This document shows positions 6,744 to 13,963 of a stretch of DNA of 14,493 nucleotides, in pieces (position 1 is the first letter of the stretch; each line of letters opens with the position of its first letter). The translations under genes were made by a program, and so were the position numbers. Origin of the DNA: CAZLGO01 sp964559295 (GTDB lineage: Archaea > Methanobacteriota > Methanobacteria > Methanobacteriales > Methanobacteriaceae); assembly GCA_964559295.1 (NCBI GenBank), contig CAZLGO010000044.1:1-14493 (forward strand), given 5' to 3'. Under the pieces are notes generated by a model that was not told the DNA's origin, made no database searches, and was given only the letters and a program-made list of their open reading frames with translations.

Positions 6744-7487
6744 ATGAAGATAGTAAAAAGAGTAAATGTGCTTAGAATCGATGATACGAAGCAGAAAATA
6801 GAGGATGTTGTAATCAACGATATTGAGATCGAACTTACATTAAACAGCACAATTTTAGGTATTTTCACAGTCATTCCCACCAAAATTATGGAATTTGCAA
6901 TTGGATACTTATTAAGTGAAGGTTTTATCAAAAATCATGATGAAATAGAAGACATAAATATAAAAAAAGAACGTGTTGATGTTAAAGTCTCCTCAAAACA
7001 ATTTAAAGTCGCATCTGAATGTATTGGTAGTGGTTGGAGGCTTAAGGTAGAATCTCTAAGGAAGATAGAATCAAAACATTATGTGGATAAAGAGGTTTTA
7101 TGTGAAGCATTTAATGTTCTTCGGGAAGACGCGAAACTTTGGAGGAAAACTGGAGGCACACACGTTGCTGGATTGATCTTGGATGCTGGGGAGAAGATCA
7201 CAACGATCGAAGATGTAAGCAGACATACAGCAGTGGATAAGATTATAGGATACGGTGCCATTTCTAAAATAAACTTTTCAGAGAGTGTTTTAATATGCAG
7301 TTGCCGGATCCCAGCAGCTATGATCACAAAGGCAGCCAGAGTCGGAATACCCATCGTGGCATCAAAGGCAGCTCCCACTTATAGTGGAGTGATTGCAGCA
7401 AAAAAACTTGGAATAACACTTGTTGGGTTTGTAAGAGAGAATAGATTGAATATCTATACATATCCTGAAAGGATAAAAGGTTCTTAG
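6744..7487 (+). CDS. fdhD: FdhD, formate dehydrogenase accessory sulfurtransferase
   Basis: The 247-residue protein shows the FdhD signatures: FAIGYLLSEGFI (51-62), TGGTHVAGL (136-144), EDVSRHTAVDKIIGYG (156-171), SCRIPAAMITKAARVGIPIVAS (about 186-207), APTYSGVIAAKKLGITLVGF (210-229) and NRLNIYTYPERI at the end. FdhD passes sulfur from a cysteine desulfurase to the molybdenum or tungsten cofactor of formate dehydrogenase and binds the bis-MGD cofactor. The loop that usually holds a CxxC pair reads SECIGSGW, so only C93 remains as a persulfide candidate; only the first Cys appears in some archaeal members. The ATG at 6744 has AGGTGA seven bases upstream. No formate dehydrogenase gene is in the window, so its client is elsewhere. 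The next gene is 82 bases downstream. Confidence 0.9.
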   Translation: MKIVKRVNVLRIDDTKQKIEDVVINDIEIELTLNSTILGIFTVIPTKIMEFAIGYLLSEGFIKNHDEIEDINIKKERVDVKVSSKQFKVASECIGSGWRLKVESLRKIESKHYVDKEVLCEAFNVLREDAKLWRKTGGTHVAGLILDAGEKITTIEDVSRHTAVDKIIGYGAISKINFSESVLICSCRIPAAMITKAARVGIPIVASKAAPTYSGVIAAKKLGITLVGFVRENRLNIYTYPERIKGS

Positions 7488-7559
7488 GATCAAATTGAAA
7501 AGCAAATACTATTGAAAAATCTAACATACGTAAAACAGGTTCAGAAGTAAATCATTGAA

Positions 7560-7563
7560 GGTG
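7560..7563 (+). promoter_or_regulatory. GGTG ribosome binding site that sets the surface-protein start
   Basis: AAGGTG ends six bases before the ATG at 7570. The in-frame TTG at 7555 overlaps this site, so it is less likely to be the start. The ATG also gives a typical short signal-peptide N-terminus (MQKMKC). Confidence 0.5.
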
Positions 7564-7569
7564 TTTTTT

Positions 7570-9354
7570 ATGCAAAAAATGAAGTGCTTGTTTATAGCAT
7601 GCGTATTTTTTTTAAGTCTTTTAAACACGATGGGAATTTCGTGTGCAGATCCGGGAAATAAAACATACACAGAGAGAATAGCAGGAGAAGATCGTATAGA
7701 AACCGCATGTAAAATTGCAGAGAATGGTTGGAATCAATCTGATGTTGTTATTTTAACAAGAAGTGACGCATTCCCTGATTCTTTATCTGGAGGACCTTTA
7801 GCAGCACAGCTAGAAGCACCTATACTTCTTACAGAACCAGACAATCTAAATCCTAAAACGCTTCAGACCATTCAAACCCTAAAACCAAAAAAAGTTATTA
7901 TATTGGGCGGAATTGCGGCAATCTCTCAAGTAATCGAGGATCAACTAAGGCGAAGTTATCTGGTTGAAAGGATTGGTGGATCAGATAGATTTGAGACATC
8001 AGCATTGATAGCTGGGAAGATAAATTCAGAAGGATATGGAATCCTAACAACAGGATTCAACTGGCCTGATGCTGTCTCCTGTGCCCCATTTGCAGCCTCT
8101 GTTGGGGCACCCATACTGATCACAGCTTATGATAAGATTCCAGATGTTATAAAAAACATAATAGAAACCAAGAACTTAAAGATGTATATTCTTGGAGGAA
8201 CAAGTGCTGTCTCTTCAAACATAGAAAAAGAATTAAAAAATGAAGGAAAATTCATCGAAAGATTAGGTGGCAAAGACAGATACGAAACCTCAATTATTAT
8301 TGCAAAAAAATTCACATCAATTATGTACTCTCAAAAGAAAGCTGTAAAAAGCGTGATTATTGCAAGAGGAGATAATTTTCCAGATTCTATTTGTGTAGGA
8401 CCGTTCGCAGCTTCTATCGGATCACCTATACTCCTTACAAATCCAGCAGCAATACCAAGCAGTACTTCTGATTTTTTGGACAAAAACATGCTAAACAAAG
8501 TCTATATTGTTGGAGGGACATCAGCTATCTCAGGCGCTGTTGAGAGTAACATAAATAAAATGATTCAGGCTAAATTCAGCATTCATGGGGTCTGGTTATG
8601 GCCAAGTTATGTTTCTGAGATCGAAGCGAGCGAATTGACAAGATCAGGAATATATCATCTTTTTCTGCTTGTAAGAGGAGGATCCGGAAACATATATACA
8701 ACCCAACTTAAAGCTTTACTTGATAAGGCGGCAGGATCAGGGATAAAGGTTCATGCATGGATAGTTTGCTTTAAAGATAAAGATAAATGGGTTGATCCTG
8801 ATAATGAGACCTTCAGGAGCCAACTTATTGGAATCATAGCAGATATAACAAGAAACTACAAGATAGACGGGATACATCTGGATTATGTGAGATATCCTGG
8901 AACTGCATATAAATATCATGATGCAACAGATACAATAAATAGCTTTGTTAGAGATGTTTATGCTAAGGTAAAATCCGCAAAACCAAATATAGCAATCTCA
9001 GCAGCAGTTATGCCTGAATGTGATAAAAACGTGTATTACTATGGACAAGATTACGAAAAACTTGCAGAATATCTGGATTTTTTGGTTCCAATGATCTACA
9101 AAGGAAGCTACAAACAAAACACAGCTTGGATTGGCTCGACTACAAAATATATAGTTGAAAAATCAAAAGCGCCTGTTTTAGCTGGTATTCAAACATATCA
9201 ATCAGATGAGAACCCTATCCCTTTGCCTTCCGCTGAATTGAAACAAGACATAAAAACAGCAATGGACAATGGAGCAACAGGTTATGTTCTCTTCCGTTAT
9301 GGATTAATTCCTACGGATTTCTTTAGTATCTATAGCAAGGCAGAAATCTTATAA
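7570..9354 (+). CDS. Secreted protein with three CWB2 repeats and a GHL10-like glycoside hydrolase domain
   Basis: The ATG at 7570 gives 594 residues. Residues 1-26 form a signal peptide (basic start, hydrophobic IACVFFLSLLNT, probable cleavage after SCA). Three cell-wall-binding repeat 2 (CWB2) units follow: about 35-127 (ERIAGEDRIET...VIILGGIAAIS), 132-222 (VERIGGSDRFET...MYILGGTSAVS) and 229-330 (IERLGGKDRYET...VYIVGGTSAIS). Residues 336-594 resemble the putative glycoside hydrolase group GHL10/DUF4015. They include VWLWPSYVSEIEA (341-353), KVHAWIVCF (393-401), KIDGIHLDYVRYPG (431-444, with D438 a candidate catalytic acid), FLVPMIYKG (504-512) and GATGYVLFRYG (568-578). In bacteria CWB2 anchors proteins to the cell surface by binding anionic wall polymer; in an archaeon the ligand is unknown. 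It is probably a surface enzyme acting on a polysaccharide or glycan. Its neighbours (FdhD, HypD) show no functional link. A hydrolase role is inferred from fold only. Confidence 0.88.
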   Translation: MQKMKCLFIACVFFLSLLNTMGISCADPGNKTYTERIAGEDRIETACKIAENGWNQSDVVILTRSDAFPDSLSGGPLAAQLEAPILLTEPDNLNPKTLQTIQTLKPKKVIILGGIAAISQVIEDQLRRSYLVERIGGSDRFETSALIAGKINSEGYGILTTGFNWPDAVSCAPFAASVGAPILITAYDKIPDVIKNIIETKNLKMYILGGTSAVSSNIEKELKNEGKFIERLGGKDRYETSIIIAKKFTSIMYSQKKAVKSVIIARGDNFPDSICVGPFAASIGSPILLTNPAAIPSSTSDFLDKNMLNKVYIVGGTSAISGAVESNINKMIQAKFSIHGVWLWPSYVSEIEASELTRSGIYHLFLLVRGGSGNIYTTQLKALLDKAAGSGIKVHAWIVCFKDKDKWVDPDNETFRSQLIGIIADITRNYKIDGIHLDYVRYPGTAYKYHDATDTINSFVRDVYAKVKSAKPNIAISAAVMPECDKNVYYYGQDYEKLAEYLDFLVPMIYKGSYKQNTAWIGSTTKYIVEKSKAPVLAGIQTYQSDENPIPLPSAELKQDIKTAMDNGATGYVLFRYGLIPTDFFSIYSKAEIL

Positions 9355-9388
9355 ACAAAATCAATCAAACCAACAGTAAGGTGATGTG

Positions 9389-10435
9389 ATGAAAAATCTA
9401 TCCAGAGAAATAGTAAATCACATAGAGGACATTTCAAAGCCAGTCAAAATAATGCATGTATGCGGATCCCATGAACATACCATAATGCAACATGGAATAA
9501 GGTCTCTGCTGCCAAGGGAGGTGGAAGTGGTGGCAGGTCCAGGTTGTCCTGTCTGTTGCGTTCCATCAAGCGAGATAGATGAATGTGTTTATCTTGCAAG
9601 GCAGGGAGTTACTATCACAACATTTGGGGACATGTTAAGGGTTCCAGGAAGCAGCGGATCGCTATCCGATGCAAGGGCAGATGGTGCTGATGTGAGGGTG
9701 GTCTATGGAATAAACAATGCTGTTGAAATAGCAAAAAAAATCGAAAATGATGTCGTTTTTATGGCAGCAGGTTTTGAGACCACCGCACCTACCACAGCCT
9801 CTGAGATCCTATCAGAACCTCCAGAAAATTTTTATGTTTTATCATGCCACAGGTTGATTCCACCAGCCTTAAAATTTCTAATTGAATCTGGAGAAGTGAA
9901 TCTAAATGGACTTATAGAACCAGGTCACGTCTCGACTATCATTGGAACAAAACCATACATCCCTTTTTCTCGAGAATATGGTGTTCCACAAGTTATAGCT
10001 GGTTTTAAACCCCTTGATGTCCTAATTGCTATTTATATGATCCTAAAACAGCTCAATGAAGGTAGGGCTGAAGTTGAGAATGAATATAAGCGAGTTGTTA
10101 AAGAGGAAGGTAACGTAAAGGCTCAAAAAGCCATGGATGAAATTTTTTACATTAAGAATAAGGAATGGAGGGGTTTTCCAGAAATTCCTGATTCTTTTTA
10201 TGAAATAAGGAACAGGTTTTCAGATTTCAATGCCAGAGATGAGTTCGACATTGAGATTGAAAAGTCTGAGGAAGTGGCTACTGGCTGTATATGTGGTCCA
10301 ATACTGCGGGGAGTTGCAAGACCAGAGGAATGCACCTTATTTAGAAACAAATGTAATCCTATGAACCCTGTTGGGGCATGCATGGTGAGCAAAGAAGGTA
10401 CATGCAATATAGCCTTTAGATACAGCTCTTTATGA
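9389..10435 (+). CDS. hypD: HypD, [NiFe]-hydrogenase maturation protein
   Basis: From the ATG at 9389 (preferred over GTG 9386 because of the GGTG at 9380-9383) the protein is 348 residues, a normal HypD length. Family motifs are all present: HVCGSHEHTI with C25, GPGCPVC with C53 and C56, TFGDMLRVPG (78-87), GFETTAPTTA (128-137), LSCHRLIPPA (151-160) and IEPGHVS (176-182). A Cys-rich C-terminus (C300, C302, C315, C322, C331, C339) holds the ligands for the [4Fe-4S] cluster. HypD works with HypC as the scaffold on which the Fe(CN)2CO group is built for [NiFe]-hydrogenases, using cyanide supplied by HypE and HypF. Neither a hydrogenase nor the other hyp genes are in the window. The stop is four bases before the phosphatase start, so the two are likely co-transcribed. 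Confidence 0.94.
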   Translation: MKNLSREIVNHIEDISKPVKIMHVCGSHEHTIMQHGIRSLLPREVEVVAGPGCPVCCVPSSEIDECVYLARQGVTITTFGDMLRVPGSSGSLSDARADGADVRVVYGINNAVEIAKKIENDVVFMAAGFETTAPTTASEILSEPPENFYVLSCHRLIPPALKFLIESGEVNLNGLIEPGHVSTIIGTKPYIPFSREYGVPQVIAGFKPLDVLIAIYMILKQLNEGRAEVENEYKRVVKEEGNVKAQKAMDEIFYIKNKEWRGFPEIPDSFYEIRNRFSDFNARDEFDIEIEKSEEVATGCICGPILRGVARPEECTLFRNKCNPMNPVGACMVSKEGTCNIAFRYSSL

Positions 10436-10439
10436 TAAT

Positions 10440-11102
10440 ATGAAAGCTATAGCAGTTGATATAGATGGAACAATAACTGATGAAAACAGAAGGATATGTA
10501 TAAGTGCTATAGAAGCTATCTTAAGGGCTGAAGAGAGAAAATATCCTGTTATACTTGTGACAGGAAATATCCTGTGTTTTGCAAAGACTGTGTCAGTCCT
10601 TTTAGGTACATCTGGGGGTTTGGTTGCAGAAAATGGTGGTGTTTTACAATTTCGGGGAAAAACATTGGTTCTTGGCGACATAGAAAAATGTAAGGATGCG
10701 TATAGTTATCTAAAATCCAAGATTCATGTTGAGAAGGTTGAATTTTCAGAGCAGAGAGTATCAGAAATTGCAATAAAAAGAAAAGTTGATGTAGATCGCG
10801 TAAAAGAGATCTTAGCTGATTTTGATGTTAAAATATATGATACAAAATTTGCAATACACATTACAGACTCTTCAGTGGACAAGGGCTCTGCACTTAAGAT
10901 TGTTGCTAAGGATATAGGTATAAACCTTGATGATATTCTTGCAATTGGCGATAGTGAAAACGACATCGAATTTCTGCAGATCGCTGGATTTGGGGCTGCT
11001 GTTTCAAATGCAGATCCAAAACTCAAAAGGATTGCAGATTATGTTTCAAAAAAACCCTATGGGGACGGATTTGCAGAGATTTTGGAGAGATTCGTACTAT
11101 GA
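10440..11102 (+). CDS. Phosphoglycolate phosphatase, archaeal HAD type
   Basis: The 220-residue protein has the HAD motifs in order: D7 and D9 in AIAVDIDGTIT (motif I), T41 in ILVTGN (motif II), K148 in DKGSALKIVAKDIGI (motif III), and D171 and D175 in IGDSENDIEFL (motif IV). A C2-type cap of about 60 residues lies between about 85 and 145. These features match archaeal phosphoglycolate phosphatase of the TA0175 type, which dephosphorylates 2-phosphoglycolate. Related HAD-IIB enzymes act on other sugar phosphates, so substrate is an inference from the family. The gene starts four bases after hypD and overlaps the TldE start by an ATGA, so the three probably form one operon. No clear ribosome binding site of its own is seen; translational coupling with hypD is likely. 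Confidence 0.85.
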   Translation: MKAIAVDIDGTITDENRRICISAIEAILRAEERKYPVILVTGNILCFAKTVSVLLGTSGGLVAENGGVLQFRGKTLVLGDIEKCKDAYSYLKSKIHVEKVEFSEQRVSEIAIKRKVDVDRVKEILADFDVKIYDTKFAIHITDSSVDKGSALKIVAKDIGINLDDILAIGDSENDIEFLQIAGFGAAVSNADPKLKRIADYVSKKPYGDGFAEILERFVL

Positions 11103-12403
11103 TGTTTGATACAGCAAAGAAGGCGTTGGATCTTGCACTAAAATATACAGATTGTGCTGAAGTTTACATAGAAAAAGAAAGATTTGTTGAGATTGACATC
11201 CAAAAGGATAAGATAGATTTTGCAAAGGAAGGCTTTGTATTTGGGATTGGAATAAGGGTTATTCAGGATGGAAAGATGGGATTTTCCTATACAACAGATC
11301 TCGATCATATAAAAGAGAGTGTAAAAAATGCCATATTTAATGCAAGATGCAACAGAAAAGATAAAAACTTCGCTTTTTCAAACCCATCCAAATATCCAAC
11401 TGTAAAAAATATCTATGATAAAAAAATTGAGGTCTTAGAGCTTGAAAATTCAATAGAATTTGCAAATACCATGATAGACACTGCAAAGGAGCACAAATGT
11501 CAACCAACCTCTGGCGGATTCTCTGCTGGATACACAAAAAGCCTTCTTATGAATTCGCAAGATGTCAGCTCTGAAAACATATCCACATCCTTTTCTGGTT
11601 TTTTGTCTGTTATTGCCAAAGGAAAGGGTGATGTATCAACAGCATATGAGTCAGACTCATCAAGATATTTTGATATAGATCCGCAACAGATTGCAAAGGA
11701 TGCAAGCATGGTTGCAAGAGATTCTTTAGGTGGTAGAGTTGTAAAAACCAAAAATATGGATGTTGTACTTGATTACCATGCGGCATCAGGTCTTCTTTCA
11801 ACTTTTGTCAATGCACTAAGCGCTGATAATGTACAAAGAGGAAGATCTGTTTTCGCTGGAAAGATCGGCAGTGAAGTGGTATCATCATCTTTGAGTATGT
11901 ATGATGATGGTACGCTTGAGAGGGGACTTAATTCTTCGATGAGCGATGGTGAGGGGACTCCTACTCAAAGAACATCTGTTGTAGAGGACGGAGTGCTCAA
12001 AAACTTTTTATATGACATATACACATCAAAAAAAGACGACGTTGCAAGCACAGGCAATGGGATCCGATCTTCTTTTGCAGATACACCCTCTGTAGGTGTA
12101 AGCAACTTCATTCTTGAGTTCGATGATGTGCTTGAGATTTCAGATATCAATGAGGGGTTCTTGGTTACAGATGTTATGGGAGCTCACACATCAAACCCCA
12201 TGTCTGGTGATTTTTCTGTTGAGACAAGAAATGCATTTAAAATAGAGCAAGGTGAGATTGCATATCCAATAAAAAAAGCTATGTTATCTGGCAACATATT
12301 TCAGAGTATGAATAATGCATTCGCAATTTCCAAAAGGATCCGCCAGATAGGACCTTTTATTATCCCTCGCATATTAATCCATGATTTGAGAGTAGTTGGC
12401 TAA
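11099..12403 (+). CDS. TldE/PmbA-family protein (metalloprotease partner)
   Basis: The 434-residue protein matches the PmbA/TldE side of the TldD/TldE family, with FVEIDIQKDKIDFAKEGFVFGIGIRVIQDGKMGFSYTT near the start and the characteristic late segments TPTQRTSVVEDGVLKNFLYD (about 285-305), MGAHTSNPMSGDFSVETRNAF (about 361-381) and the GNIF region. The HExxxH zinc motif of TldD is absent: the corresponding region reads LDYHAASGLLSTF. By family knowledge TldD/TldE act as a pair to cleave unfolded peptides, and TldE is the non-zinc subunit. TldD is not in the window. The start is ATGATG at 11099, overlapping the phosphatase stop (ATGA). A GGAGAG lies about 11 bases upstream. An AT-rich gap of 298 bases follows. 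Confidence 0.85.
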   Translation: MMFDTAKKALDLALKYTDCAEVYIEKERFVEIDIQKDKIDFAKEGFVFGIGIRVIQDGKMGFSYTTDLDHIKESVKNAIFNARCNRKDKNFAFSNPSKYPTVKNIYDKKIEVLELENSIEFANTMIDTAKEHKCQPTSGGFSAGYTKSLLMNSQDVSSENISTSFSGFLSVIAKGKGDVSTAYESDSSRYFDIDPQQIAKDASMVARDSLGGRVVKTKNMDVVLDYHAASGLLSTFVNALSADNVQRGRSVFAGKIGSEVVSSSLSMYDDGTLERGLNSSMSDGEGTPTQRTSVVEDGVLKNFLYDIYTSKKDDVASTGNGIRSSFADTPSVGVSNFILEFDDVLEISDINEGFLVTDVMGAHTSNPMSGDFSVETRNAFKIEQGEIAYPIKKAMLSGNIFQSMNNAFAISKRIRQIGPFIIPRILIHDLRVVG

Positions 12404-12701
12404 TACATTATCACATGATAACCTAAAGAAAACTTAATGAAACCAGATGTTTTTTGGTGTAATGAATTCGTTTAGATTATAAAACTACTCTATCCAATTA
12501 CTCAAAACTTTGATATATCCTTCTCTAACCTTTATTTTTATCATTAGAATTCCATCCCTAATTTAAATTTTTTTATATACTTTTGATTAGTTGATTTTCT
12601 TAGTCCTTTTGATTCCAAAAAATCTTTTAAGCGGTGGCCTTCTTAATATTCATGGAATCATAAGATAACTACTTATATAAAGTCTACATTATTTATTATC
12701 A
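12404..12701. other. AT-rich gap after the TldE gene
   Basis: This 298-base stretch has no supported gene. A 6-bp palindromic pair TTATCA/TGATAA is at 12408-12421 just after the TldE stop. T-rich runs near 12450, 12530 and 12569 could end transcription in the archaeal way. A first TATA-like TTTATATAC is at 12571-12579, and the stronger TTATATAA at 12674-12681 serves the next gene. I see no tRNA or box C/D RNA. Confidence 0.4.
12674..12681 (+). promoter_or_regulatory. TATA box of the radical SAM gene (leaderless start)
   Basis: CTTATATAAAG is a strong archaeal TATA match. Its centre is about 24 bases upstream of the ATG at 12702, so transcription should start at or within a few bases of the start codon. 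No ribosome binding site lies before the ATG, which fits a leaderless message. Confidence 0.65.
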
Positions 12702-13763
12702 ATGTGGAGAATCTATCGTCCAGATGCTTTGGATGTTCTTGAGGATAAGGGCATCATCAAGGCACTTTCTGGTTATTTTGAAGTTATGTTAAACAAAAAG
12801 CTTTCAAAATTCAAGGTAGCCAGCATGATCAAAGCAGAGGAAAGTAATGATATCGAATCTCTTTGGGATGAGCACAAACGTATTCAGGAGGAGTTTTCTG
12901 ACATATATGACCGCATGTCTAAGATGGAACGTGGGAGAGCAGACTTTTCGTACCTTGATTTGAAGATAAAAATTGCAGACAAGATCTTTGAGGATTGTCA
13001 CCTCTGCGAGAGAAGATGTTATGTAAACAGAAATGTAAGCAGGGGTTTTTGTAGGGTTGGAAAGGCAAGGATTGCATCTGAATTTATACACATAGGTGAG
13101 GAGGCTCCCCTTGTTCCAAGCCATACAGTATTTTTTACAGGATGTACCTTCAAGTGTGTCTATTGTCAAAACTGGGACATAAGTCAATATCCAGAAAGTG
13201 GAATGAAATGGTCAGAAGAAAAGCTTGCAAGGACAATCGACATAAGAAGACAGGAGAGTTCAAGGAATGTAAATTTTGTTGGAGGGGAGCCGACACCCAA
13301 CACACCTTACATTTTAAGGACTATGAGCCTATGTAGGGAGAACATTCCAGTGGTATGGAACAGCAATTTTTACATGTCAACTGAAACAATGGAACTTCTT
13401 GATGGCTTCGTTGATCTTTTCTTAACAGATTTTAAATATGGAAATGGTGGGTGTGCAGCAAGGCTTTCTAGCGTTGAAAATTATTGGGAAATTGTAACAA
13501 GGAATCACATCCTGGCATCTTCCAGTGATATGCTCATAAGGCATCTTGTGCTTCCAAATCATATCGAGTGCTGCACAAAACCTATCTTAGAACGGATATC
13601 TCAAAATTTAGGAGAAGAAACTGTTATAAACATTATGGGGCAATATCGTCCAACCTATATGGCTGAGGAATATGAAGAGATAGCAAGATTTCCATATCCT
13701 CATGAGATGGAAGAAGCAAAAAGCTATGCAAAAGGTTTAGGCTTTATAAACATCATATCATAG
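12702..13763 (+). CDS. PflX-like radical SAM protein (COG1313 type)
   Basis: The 353-residue protein is a radical SAM enzyme with FFTGCTFKCVYCQNWDIS: C148, C152 and C155 form the CxxxCxxC cluster site. GGEPTPN follows at 194-200 for SAM binding. A second Cys set, C99, C102, C106 and C117 (CHLCERRC...GFCRVG), lies just before and is typical of the PflX/COG1313 group, related to pyruvate-formate-lyase-activating enzyme. The first 80 residues are mostly helical and charged and may be an extension particular to this lineage. The substrate is unknown. The closest family is only 'putative PFL-activating enzyme', and I see no PFL or glycyl radical enzyme in the window. The gene has a strong TATA box for a leaderless transcript. 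The zinc-ribbon ORF follows after 8 bases with its ribosome binding site overlapping the stop, so it shares this transcript. Confidence 0.85.
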   Translation: MWRIYRPDALDVLEDKGIIKALSGYFEVMLNKKLSKFKVASMIKAEESNDIESLWDEHKRIQEEFSDIYDRMSKMERGRADFSYLDLKIKIADKIFEDCHLCERRCYVNRNVSRGFCRVGKARIASEFIHIGEEAPLVPSHTVFFTGCTFKCVYCQNWDISQYPESGMKWSEEKLARTIDIRRQESSRNVNFVGGEPTPNTPYILRTMSLCRENIPVVWNSNFYMSTETMELLDGFVDLFLTDFKYGNGGCAARLSSVENYWEIVTRNHILASSSDMLIRHLVLPNHIECCTKPILERISQNLGEETVINIMGQYRPTYMAEEYEEIARFPYPHEMEEAKSYAKGLGFINIIS

Positions 13764-13771
13764 GTGATAGG

Positions 13772-13963
13772 ATGATCTGTAAAAATTGTGGGTTTGAAAT
13801 AGGAGAAGATGAGAAATTCTGCCAAAATTGTGGCATAAATATTTCAAAATCGTTATTTAAACCTATACAAAAAAATATCTTCAAGGTACAAACGTTGATG
13901 ATAAAACCGATCTGCAAAAAGCTTCAAAGGAGGATTATGTGTCCAAAAATTCAAGTAGAATAG
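13772..13963 (+). CDS. Zinc-ribbon ORF, likely N-terminal part of a split protein
   Basis: The frame encodes 63 residues beginning MICKNCGFEIGEDEKFCQNCGINI, a zinc ribbon with CxxC pairs C3-C6 and C17-C20, as in many archaeal zinc-ribbon membrane proteins. GGTGAT at 13763-13768 is its ribosome binding site and overlaps the radical SAM stop. After residue 32 (KPIQ) the sequence runs into TLMIKPICKKLQRRIMCPKIQ, which is basic and unlike the usual continuation. In the -1 frame the same bases read YLQGTNVDDKTDLQKASKEDYVSKN, which joins the membrane segment of the next ORF. So the natural product is probably a fused protein of about 200 residues, produced by a -1 shift at 13870-13876 or broken by an indel. 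It could also be a genuine short protein with an unrelated tail. Confidence 0.6.
   Translation: MICKNCGFEIGEDEKFCQNCGINISKSLFKPIQKNIFKVQTLMIKPICKKLQRRIMCPKIQVE
13870..13876 (+). other. Candidate -1 frameshift site A AAA AAT
   Basis: In the zinc-ribbon frame the codons are CAA AAA AAT, so the heptamer A AAA AAT has X XXY YYZ form. It lies in the overlap of the two open frames (13861-13963). A -1 slip would move from the zinc-ribbon frame into the frame of the membrane/CxxCxGxG ORF. It is an A7 run, so an indel or sequencing error is an equal explanation. No clear downstream stem-loop is seen. Confidence 0.45.
13927..13935 (+). promoter_or_regulatory. Strong Shine-Dalgarno before an internal GTG
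   Basis: AAGGAGGAT ends three bases before a GTG at 13939, with GGAGG five bases away. It would allow independent initiation of the downstream ORF, and so weakens the need for a frameshift. It is downstream of the slippery site and so is not placed to stimulate slippage. Confidence 0.6.

Noticed and set aside
12408..12421. TTATCA/TGATAA palindrome as an operator or terminator
   Set aside because: A 6-bp arm pair in AT-rich DNA is expected by chance and no T-tract follows directly.
12804..13187. Minus-strand 127-codon open frame in the radical SAM gene
   Set aside because: It lies over the Cys-rich radical SAM region with clear motifs on the plus strand and shows no family pattern of its own.
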